Assembly: GCF_000243095.1 (NCBI RefSeq)
Contig: NZ_AHJE01000082.1
Coordinates: forward strand, 1-64,000
Direction: 5' to 3'
DNA: 64,000 bases
From: Cupriavidus basilensis OR16
GTDB taxonomy: Bacteria > Pseudomonadota > Gammaproteobacteria > Burkholderiales > Burkholderiaceae
Below the pieces are notes generated by a model. That model was not told the DNA's origin. It saw only the letters and a program-made list of their open reading frames with translations, and did not search any database. The translations under genes and the position numbers were made by a program. This document shows, piece by piece, positions 33,791 through 41,682 of this stretch (within the stretch, counting starts at the first letter, position 1; each line of letters opens with the position of its first letter).

Positions 33791-34674
33791 TCAGCGCGGC
33801 GCCAGCAGGTGATCGAACAGCTTGCGCGCCTCGGGCTGCAGCGCCACGACCGATTTCACGCCAAGCCACAGCGTGCGCGAGGCCCACGGATCGGCGAGGC
33901 GGATGGCGCGCAACCCGGCGCCAAGGATCTCGGCGCGCACGGCGCCCTGCGGCAAGACCCCGATGCCAAGGCCCGCCTCGATCATGCGGCAGATCGCATC
34001 GAAGCTGCTGACCTGCACGCGCAGCTTGAGCACCCGCTCCAGCGCGGCGGATGCGTCGGCCAGCCGCTGCAGCAACGAGCTGCCCTGGTTGAGGCCGACG
34101 AAATCGTATGCAAGCGCATCCGCGAAGGCCACCTCGGCACGCGCCGCCAGCGGATGATCCGGTGGCACCAGCACCACCAGCTGGTCGCGGCGGTATTCGA
34201 ACTTTTCCAGCGCGCCGGCCGCGACGTTGTCGGCGAACACACCGATGTCCGCCTGCCCGCCCGCCACCGCCGCGATCACCTCGTCGCTCATGCGCTCCTC
34301 CAGGCTGACGCGGATCAGCGGCTGCGCGTGCAGGAACACGCCCAGGTCCCGCGGCATGAACTGGATGATGGCCGAGGTATTGGCCCACACGCGCACATGC
34401 CCCCGCACGCCGATGGCGAAATCACTCATGTCGCCCGCCAGGCGATTCACGGTATCCAGCACGGCCCGCGCGTGGCCGACCAGCCCGTGGCCGGCCGGCG
34501 TAAGCTCAAGCCCGCGCGGCAGCCGCACGAACAAGGCGCAATCGGTGGTCTTCTCCAGGTCGGCGACGCGGCGGCTGAGCGCCGACAGTGTCATGTGGGT
34601 GCGCTCGGCGGCCTTGGTAAAGCTGCCGCTCTGCGCCACCACCAGGAACAGGCGCCGGGCTCGCCAGGATCGTC
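33791..34674 (-). pseudogene. LysR-family regulator, 5' end interrupted (probable single-base shift)
   Basis: From LFLVVAQSGSFTKAAERTHMTLSALSRRVADLE to the end KLFDHLLAPR the protein is a complete LysR regulator. The very 5' end is disturbed: in the frame of RRLFLVVAQ an in-frame TGA lies nine codons upstream. If one base of the GGG at 34657-34659 is removed, a start such as TTG 34672-34674 reads LTILASRRLFLVVAQSG, a normal LysR helix 1. Alternatively the internal GTG at about 34642 (MVAQSGSF) is used, which would cut the first helix. It diverges from the hydroxyacid dehydrogenase gene and probably regulates it. Confidence 0.8.
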
Positions 34675-34832
34675 AAGCCATGCCCTGAGGTTTGAGAATC
34701 GGGAAAGGCTAGTGGACAAGAACGACATTGTCAATTTGCGCATCCCGGGCCACCATGGCCGGTCCACGCGCTCCGGCCGATCGCCACCGGCATGGCGTAC
34801 TCAACACCCAGGCTTACCGACAGGCAAACACC

Positions 34833-35810
34833 ATGAACCCATCCCAGACCACGCCGGAAGTGGTATTCCTGGACCGAGGCACGCTATCGCCCGAGACGGT
34901 GCTGCGCGCATTGCCGTTCGCGCACCGGCTGACGGTCTTTGACGCCACCGCAGCGCACGAAGTGGCCACGCGCATCGCCAATGCGCAGATCGTCATCACC
35001 AACAAGGTCAAGCTGCCGGGCGAGGTGCTGCGCGAGGCCGCCAGCCTGCGCCTGGTGGCGATCGCGGCCACCGGCACCGACCACGTCGACCTGCGCGCCT
35101 GCGCCGCCCGGGGCATCTGTGTGTCGAACGTGCGCAACTATGCCGTGCATACCGTGCCCGAGCACACCTTCGCGCTGATCTTCGCACTGCGCCGCAGCCT
35201 GCATGCCTATTGCGACGCGATGCGCGCGGGCCGCTGGCAGGCCTCGGGGCAGTTCTGTTTCCACGACTACCCGATCCACGACCTGGCCGGCTCGACCATC
35301 GGCATCGTCGGCGGCGGCACACTCGGGCGCGCGGTGGGCGGGATCGCACAGCTGCTAGGGCTCAAGGTGCTGTACGCCGCCCGCAAAGGCCAGCACAGCA
35401 CCGACGCGCAACACACCCCCTTCGCCGACCTGCTGCGCCTGAGCGACATCATCACGCTGCACTGCCCGCTGACCCCCGCCAACGTGGGGCTGATCGGCGG
35501 CGAGGAGTTCGCGCAGATGACGCGCCGCCCGCTGCTGATCAACACCGCGCGCGGCGGGCTGGTCGACGAAGCGGCGCTGGTCCAGGCGCTGCGGCAAGGG
35601 CAGGTTTCCGGGGCCGGCTTCGACGTAGCCACGCAGGAGCCGCCCGGCCCCGACCACCCGTTCCACGCACTGCGCGACCACCCCGCTTTCCTGCTGACGC
35701 CGCACGTGGCCTGGGCGAGCCGGGAAGCCATCCAGGCGCTGGCGGACCAGCTGATCGACAATATCGCAGCGTTCGCGGCCGGCTCGCCGCGCAACGTGGT
35801 GGAGGCCTGA
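34833..35810 (+). CDS. D-2-hydroxyacid dehydrogenase, probable hydroxypyruvate/glyoxylate reductase
   Basis: NAD(P)-dependent dehydrogenase of 325 residues. Rossmann motif GIVGGGTLG, catalytic Arg in LINTARGGLVDE, Glu in EPP and the His in LTPHVAWAS are all present. NVRNYAVHTVPEHTFALIFALRRSLHAY is typical of the HprA/GyaR glycerate dehydrogenase group. The nearby glycerate kinase gene supports hydroxypyruvate reductase activity. It diverges from a LysR gene. An inverted repeat at 35841-35867 follows. Confidence 0.9.
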   Translation: MNPSQTTPEVVFLDRGTLSPETVLRALPFAHRLTVFDATAAHEVATRIANAQIVITNKVKLPGEVLREAASLRLVAIAATGTDHVDLRACAARGICVSNVRNYAVHTVPEHTFALIFALRRSLHAYCDAMRAGRWQASGQFCFHDYPIHDLAGSTIGIVGGGTLGRAVGGIAQLLGLKVLYAARKGQHSTDAQHTPFADLLRLSDIITLHCPLTPANVGLIGGEEFAQMTRRPLLINTARGGLVDEAALVQALRQGQVSGAGFDVATQEPPGPDHPFHALRDHPAFLLTPHVAWASREAIQALADQLIDNIAAFAAGSPRNVVEA

Positions 35811-35840
35811 GGCCTATCCCGATTGGCGGATACGACAAGC

Positions 35841-35867
35841 TCGCCATGACGCGCCGCGTCATGGCGA
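35841..35867 (+). terminator. Hairpin downstream of hydroxyacid dehydrogenase gene
   Basis: A near-perfect 13-base inverted repeat TCGCCATGACGCG-C-CGCGTCATGGCGA located 31 bases after the stop. No T-run; a probable transcription stop or RNA-end hairpin. Confidence 0.5.
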
Positions 35868-35921
35868 ATGTGTGCGGCGGCACTCTTTCCGCTCCTCAGC
35901 TGGACTAAGCACATAGCCCAC

Positions 35922-35937
35922 CCCCACTTAAGTGGGG
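35922..35937. promoter_or_regulatory. 16-bp perfect palindrome upstream of the sensor gene
   Basis: CCCCACTTAAGTGGGG, perfectly symmetric, about 180 bases before the CHASE-EAL gene start. Its length and symmetry suggest the site of a dimeric regulator, for example a LuxR/NarL-type response regulator. The protein cannot be named. Confidence 0.45.
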
Positions 35938-36118
35938 AATCCGCATCCGTATTTGGCCTTGCCCCTGCTCCAATTTGGGATAACGTTGTGGAGACAGGTT
36001 AAACAACCCTGGGTGAATCCGCCCGCCCCGGCAGCGGCCCAGTTGTAGCCGGCTGACACCATTGCTGCTTGATCGCTTAGGCCTGCAGTTCACACGTCAC
36101 GTTCCGGGGGGATATCGT

Positions 36119-39100
36119 GTGCGCACGCTACTGACGCAATTGCTGCGTCCGTTCGGACGTGTCAGTACGACCGCCGTCACGCTCGGCGCGCTGTTGCTCG
36201 GCCTGCTTAGCACAATGGTCGTGCATTCGCTCTACACCGAGCTGCTGGAGAGGGATGCGCGCCTGCGATTCAAGAGCGATACCGACGATATCGTCCAGCA
36301 GATCGATACGCGCATCCGGCTCTACACGGACGTCCTGGTAACCATGCAGGCGCTCTTCGGGGCTAGTGATGATATCTCGCGCGAGGAATTCCGCGACTTC
36401 GTCAATGGCCTCAACCTGGAGCAACGCTACCCCGGGTTCCAGACGCTCAACTACGCGCCCTATGTGCCGGCCTCCGAGCTGGCCAGCTTTGTCGCCAGCC
36501 AGCGCAAGGATCCGGTCCTGCGCAACGCCGGAGTCGCATTCTCCATCCGCCCGGCAGGCGTGCGGCCAGCCTATTTCGTGTTGACTTATGTCGAACCGTT
36601 CCATAACAACTTGCCGTCTATCGGCATCGACATGGGTGCTGAGCCGGGGCGCTTGGCCGCCCTCGAACGAGCCCGTGACAGTGGGCAGGCAGTGAGCAGC
36701 GGGCGCCTGATCTTCAGCGAGGCCGAAGGTCCCCACGTCGGCATTGCCTTGCGCCTTCCGGTCTACAAAAAGGGCCAGCCGCTCGATTCAGTGGAGCAGC
36801 GCCGCCGTGCCTATATCGGCTCCGTCGGTGCTGGCATACGAATCAGCGGCCTACTCGGGGCGATCGCCGGCAACGAGCGCGTATATGGAACCCGTTTCAA
36901 ACTGTACGACGCAGGGAAACTCGATGGCGAGCCAGTGCCGCCGTCCCCAGCAACTTTGCTGTACAACAGCGCCGGCGGCATGACGACCACCGGCCCCGCC
37001 AGTATCGAGGCTGCTAGCCGGGCCACCGCATCGGACGATCGTTCCTACTTGCGCAAGGAGGTGGCACAGCCGTTTGGCGGGCGGCGCTGGCTCATTGTTT
37101 TCTCCGCCGACGCCCAGGCCATGGCGAGCCCGCAACACTATCTGACGCGTGTGGTGTTGGGGGCCGGGCTGATCATTACCGCGCTGCTGGCCGGGCTAGC
37201 CTACGCGCTCTCCAGTTCCCGTTCGCGTGCCCTGGCAGTGGCCGATGGCATGACGCACAGCCTGCGCGAGAGTCAAGAGGGGCTTGCCCAGGCGCAGCGG
37301 ATCGCGCATCTCGGGGATTGGCGTCTGGATCTTGAGCGCAATACGGCCTATTTCTCCCGCGAGATGGCCCGGCTGCTTGGTGCGCGAGTACGGGATCCCA
37401 CACCAGACACACTGCTGGGCGCAACCGATCCTCGCTTGCGCGCCGTATTGTGGCAGAGGATGCAAACCGCTTTGCGCTCGCGGGCCCCCTTCGAGCTTGA
37501 ATGCCCTTACCGCTCGTCACGTGGACGCGCGGGCTGGCTTCACCTGATCGGCCACGCGCATGGCCCACCGGGTACCGCCGTCCTGCGCGGCACCGCGCAG
37601 GACATCACGCAGCGAAAGCTCATCGAGCAGGCTCGCGCGCAGGAGCATCTGGTAGCTTTGCATCTCGCCACCGTGTCCAGCGAAGCCGAAGTCCTGGAGA
37701 AAATCGTTCGTACCCTGGTCGCAGGAATGGAATGGGAGGCAGGTGCGTTCTGGCCCTCGGAAGCTGGGCGCGGCTTGACGCTTGCGCCGGTTCGTCAGGC
37801 CGCAGAGCACGAACTGGAGGCTTGGCTGGCACGGCGGCCGGTTGACCCGCAGGCGGATCAGGCAGGCATACCGACGGAGCCGCATTGGTATGCGAGCCGC
37901 AGTGCCATCGCGCATTTGCCTGAGCATCGCTGGCTGGCCGACGGGGGCGTGCGAACTGTATTCGCTTTCCCACTGCGCAAGGGCAGGACCACGCTTGGAC
38001 TGGTGGCGCTGTATTCGCGCACCAAGCGTCCCCGCGATCCACATGCGCTTGCCATGGCCAGCGCGATTGCTAGTCACACTGGCCACTTCCTGCTGCGGCG
38101 CCAGGCCGAGGAAACCCTGCGCTTTTTTGCCAATCACGATGCGCTCACCGGTCTGCCCAACCGGCTGATGTTCAAGAATCATCTCGAGAGCAGCCTCGCT
38201 CGTTCACGCTCCCGTCAGCACCGTCTAGACATCCTCTTTCTTTGTCGTCGATGGCAAGGAGTTGCAGATGACGGCGAGCATCGGCGTCAGCTCTTTCCCC
38301 GAAGATGGCAATGACGCGCAGACTCTGCTAAAGCATGCCGATCTCGCCATGTATGCCGCCAAGCAGCTCGGCAAGAACGGCTTCCAATACTATGTGCGCG
38401 AGATGAGCGTGTCCCTGCAGAATCGCATCGACATGGAATCGCATCTGCGCAGCGCACTTGAACACAATGAGTTCGTGCTGCACTACCAGCCACGCATCTC
38501 GCTGGACACCGATGCCTGTACCGGCGTGGAAGCCCTGATCCGATGGCACCATCCGAAGCTCGGCCTGGTGATGCCGGCCGACTTCATTCCGGTTGCGGAG
38601 GAATGCGGGGCCATCGTGCAGATTGGCGCGTGGGTACTGCGTGAGGCCTGCCGGCAAAATGCGCAATGGCTTGCCGACGGCATCGCCCCGATACGCGTCT
38701 CGGTCAACTTGTCCGCACGGCAATTTGCCGACAAGGATCTGAGGAGGGTCGTTCTCGACGCGCTGAAGCAATCCGGCTTGCCAGGATATCTGCTCGAACT
38801 TGAACTGACCGAAAGCATGGTCATGCGCGATGCCGAGCAAGCGGCGCGCTGGCTGTCGCGCCTGAAGCGAACCGGGGTGCGGCTGGCCATTGACGATTTC
38901 GGCACCGGCTACTCCTCACTCGCCTACCTGAGCCGTTTCCCGATTGACACGGTGAAGATCGACCGCTCGTTCATACGCTATCTGCCCGACAGCAGGAGCG
39001 ATGCGCAGATCACGAGCGCGATCATCGGGCTGGGACATCAGATGGCGCTGGAGGTCGTGGCCGAAGGCGTCGAGAACGAGGCGCAACTGGATTTTCTTCG

Positions 39101-39266
39101 CTGCGAGGGCTGTGACGAAGTCCAGGGCTACTACTTTAGCCACCCCATTCCGGCCGCGGACGTCACCGCGTTCCTCGCCGGCCATACCGCGCACGGTCTG
39201 CTGCCTGAGCAGGGACCGCAGCCGATGCGCGCCCCAGCGTCAACAATAGGAGGAACCGCATCATGA
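36119..39266 (+). pseudogene. CHASE-PAS-GAF-(deleted GGDEF)-EAL cyclic-di-GMP sensor protein
   Basis: Membrane signalling protein. GTG 36119 is preferred as start (GGGGGG five bases before). First membrane helix VSTTAVTLGALLLGLLSTMVV near residues 15-35, periplasmic CHASE domain about 50-310 (EEFRDFVNGLNLEQRYPGFQ, AFSIRPAGVRPAYFVLTYVEP), second helix about 342-364, PAS about 381-494, GAF about 504-657. A GGDEF domain starts normally (ANHDALTGLPNRLMFKNHLE) but at about 38240 jumps to VVDGKELQMTASIGVSSFPEDG in another frame: about 100 codons including the GG(D/E)EF motif are gone. The EAL domain that follows looks intact (GVEALIRWHHP, DDFGTGYSSLAYL, KIDRSFI, VQGYYFSHPI). As written the EAL part could only be made separately from an internal start (TTG 38262). 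Confidence 0.85.
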
Positions 39267-39724
39267 CAGTGCAGCAACAATCGATTGAACGGTCATGGCA
39301 AGTAATCGATGCGCTCGATTTCTCGAGAATCAAAGCCAAGCTTCTCCATGGCAAGTCCGCCCATTGGAGCCCCGAAAGCCTGGTCGATGCCGAGGCCGGT
39401 TACCGCAGCTTTCTCAAACTTGCGGCAAAGTACCCCGACGCGCCAGTCGTGCCCAGCGAACAAGTGGACGCATTCTGGCACGCCCATATTGTCGATACCA
39501 GGCGCTATGCCAGCGACTGCGAGCGCATCTTTGGCCATGTTCTGCATCATGACCCCTATGTCGGCATTGATGGCCCACAGGATGAAGCCCGCCTGCGCGC
39601 GCTGGCCGAGGCAAGCGCCCGACTTAGCGTGCGCGAGTTTGGCTCGAGACCGACGACGGCGGCCTACTGTGCGGTCACAAGCGAGAGGAAACCCACGCTG
39701 GTTGCCGAGTGCCTAGCCAACTGA
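39263..39724 (+). CDS. Glycine-rich-domain-protein-like (GRDP/DUF1399) protein
   Basis: A 153-residue protein whose core VPSEQVDAFWHAHIVDTRRYASDCERIFGHVLHHDPYVG matches the His-rich segment of proteins annotated as glycine-rich domain-containing protein-like (DUF1399). Conserved histidines (WHAHI, HHDPY) suggest metal binding. The ATG overlaps the stop of the EAL gene by four bases (ATGA). It is followed after 63 bases by the zinc-ribbon protein gene. Function unknown. Confidence 0.75.
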   Translation: MTVQQQSIERSWQVIDALDFSRIKAKLLHGKSAHWSPESLVDAEAGYRSFLKLAAKYPDAPVVPSEQVDAFWHAHIVDTRRYASDCERIFGHVLHHDPYVGIDGPQDEARLRALAEASARLSVREFGSRPTTAAYCAVTSERKPTLVAECLAN

Positions 39725-39787
39725 CTGTAGGTGTTTTCGAGGCACGCCGCCCCCTGGACGGCGTGCCATGCTGCCGGAGACGATGCG

Positions 39788-41188
39788 ATGATAGAAGCAT
39801 TGCTGTTCAGCAAGCCGTTTACCCTCCTGGCCTGCCCGCCGATAGCAGAACTCAAGGAGGCCATCGATGCGCTTAACACGCTGCCGGGGCATTCGCGCTG
39901 GCTCAAGGAGGAAGACGCCATCCGCCGCGATCATGTGCCTGCCTTTGTCGAGCAGAGCCGCCAGGCCCTCGAGGCGCTGGTTCCGGGCCGGTCCCACATG
40001 GTCGATAGCCTTGCCGATCGGATTCGGCACACACCACGGGTGCTACAGGCGTTGCGCGAGCACGGTCCGGAAGTGGCAGCTGCCGCTCACTCCTACTTCT
40101 ACTGGCGCTACTCAGCCGACGTGCTCGGACGGGCCCAGGGCATTCCGCGCAGCGCGCTGGAACGTCAATTCGGCAGGGCGGCGGCACGCGACGGCTCTCA
40201 CAAGATCATTTGGGGATGTCCGTGTTGCGATCGTCCGGCGCGATACCAGGTCGATGGGCTGCTTGCCAATCAGCGCCCGGCCCGCCAAGGCGGCTTTGCG
40301 CTCGAGTGCGATCACTGCGGGCATCAGGAACGGGTGTATGCCGGATTCTTGCATTACGGGCGTCTCCAGTGCCAATGCGCTGCGTGCGCGAGCTATGTTG
40401 GCGTTCTCGCCTATGACATGGCCAGGGCTGCGCGAAAGCTTTCTGAAAATCTCGAGAAATACGCGTGGAGCCAAGCTGCCGAGACCCTTGCCGAGATCCA
40501 GGAGTACAAGCACGAGTCCCTGCAAGTGCTCCAGCGACGGGCTAGCCCGTCGCGCAATGCCGCTTCCTTCGCGCTCGCAGTCGCGTCCGGCAGGCACCCA
40601 TCGATGCTCGCAATTCTGAAGAGCCTGGACCCTGGCCTGGAAGGCTGCGTCGAGAAGAATCCCAGGGCTTGGGCGTTGCTATGCGAACTGCTGCGCGAAG
40701 GTGTGGTTGACAACGAATGCCTCATTTACGAGGAGGCCGACCGCGAGCGCGTGGCGCTGCAGTTGTCACTGCTGGAAGAGTCTGCCTCCCAGGGGGAAGG
40801 CTTGCCACAGAAGAATCTGGAAACGCTGCTGCAAGGGTATCAGCCTGCATCTCGCGAATCCTTTGTGGCGTGGCTGAAGGCAAGCTCGCAATTAAAGCTC
40901 TTCACCGGAAGATTCTGCACCGCGGTGGAGGTCACCTGGAGACCCAATGCGCAGCGCTGCGAGCTCGTTGCTAGCAGCCAGGACGACCAGCCGCGAGAGC
41001 TCCCGCAGGATTCGGCGCTGAGATCGGCCACAGGCTTTGTATCGCCTTCGAAACAACCGCCCCACACTGACGCTGAAATTGAAGCCGTGACGCTACTCAG
41101 ATCGCTGGGGTACATTGTTGTGGCTCCCGCAGTCATTGAAGCGCACGGCTACGCCAAGCTGGAAGAAGGCACGCCACTCAACAAGTAG
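39788..41188 (+). CDS. Unrecognised protein with zinc-ribbon cysteine pairs
   Basis: A soluble protein of about 466 residues, start MIEALLFSKPFTLLACPP with GGAG eight bases before the ATG. Four cysteine pairs or near-pairs occur between about residues 144 and 205 (WGCPCCDRPARY, LECDHCGHQ, LQCQCAAC), looking like one or two zinc ribbons. The N-terminal part is helical (LKEAIDALNTLPGHSRWLKEED), the C-terminal part contains FCTAVEVTWRPNAQRCELV and ends YAKLEEGTPLNK. I recognise no family. Base composition and codon choice look less GC-biased than in the flanking operons. It lies with the GRDP-like gene as a two-gene unit after the EAL gene. Confidence 0.75.
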   Translation: MIEALLFSKPFTLLACPPIAELKEAIDALNTLPGHSRWLKEEDAIRRDHVPAFVEQSRQALEALVPGRSHMVDSLADRIRHTPRVLQALREHGPEVAAAAHSYFYWRYSADVLGRAQGIPRSALERQFGRAAARDGSHKIIWGCPCCDRPARYQVDGLLANQRPARQGGFALECDHCGHQERVYAGFLHYGRLQCQCAACASYVGVLAYDMARAARKLSENLEKYAWSQAAETLAEIQEYKHESLQVLQRRASPSRNAASFALAVASGRHPSMLAILKSLDPGLEGCVEKNPRAWALLCELLREGVVDNECLIYEEADRERVALQLSLLEESASQGEGLPQKNLETLLQGYQPASRESFVAWLKASSQLKLFTGRFCTAVEVTWRPNAQRCELVASSQDDQPRELPQDSALRSATGFVSPSKQPPHTDAEIEAVTLLRSLGYIVVAPAVIEAHGYAKLEEGTPLNK

Positions 41189-41418
41189 CCCCGCGCAGCA
41201 TTGCTTCTCATGTTAAATCGTTAACGCGGTAAATTCGCGCCTGAGACGCCGGCTGGCTGAACGCCTATCCTCCCCATCCTTGCCTCACAGCCTCGATCGA
41301 CCCAATTCAGGGACATTCAACGATTGTGTTCAAGCTCCCACGCTAAATTTTCCTTGTCCCTTGGACAATCGCGAACACACGCTGCTATATTGCGTGAACC
41401 AATCCTGCCCCAGATCCC
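41189..41418 (+). promoter_or_regulatory. Upstream region of the efflux operon
   Basis: A 230-base gap ahead of ytcA, visibly AT-rich at about 41200-41250. It contains the inverted repeat GTTAA-ATCG-TTAAC (41213-41226), a possible operator for an efflux regulator, and AATTTTCCTTG with TATATTG further down that could be promoter elements. No regulator gene is adjacent. Confidence 0.35.
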
Positions 41419-41682
41419 ATGGCACGCTCGTTAGTGCTCGTCGTGTTGGCCGCTTCGCTCCATGGTTGCGCCGGCGCCCCATCCTTCAGCCTGTTTGGCG
41501 CCTATTTTCCGCTCTGGCTCCTGAGCGCCCTGATCGGCATCGTGGGCGCTGTCATTTCCTGGCGGCTGTTTATCCTGGCCGGCTGGGCGGATATCGTCGG
41601 CTCCCCGCTGCTGGTGAACACAGCAACCGGCCTGATGATCGCTGAAATCGTCTGGTTATCGGCTACGGGACACATCCTATGA
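41419..41682 (+). CDS. ytcA: YtcA-family small lipoprotein/membrane protein
   Basis: An 87-residue protein with a lipobox-like signal (LVVLAASLHGC, Cys17) and the YtcA motif APSFSLFGAYFPLWL, followed by two membrane helices (LSALIGIVGAVISWRLFILAG and NTATGLMIAEIVWLSATG). YtcA genes accompany MdtN/MdtO/MdtP-type efflux systems. It overlaps the next gene by four bases (ATGA), starting a tightly coupled operon. Confidence 0.9.
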   Translation: MARSLVLVVLAASLHGCAGAPSFSLFGAYFPLWLLSALIGIVGAVISWRLFILAGWADIVGSPLLVNTATGLMIAEIVWLSATGHIL

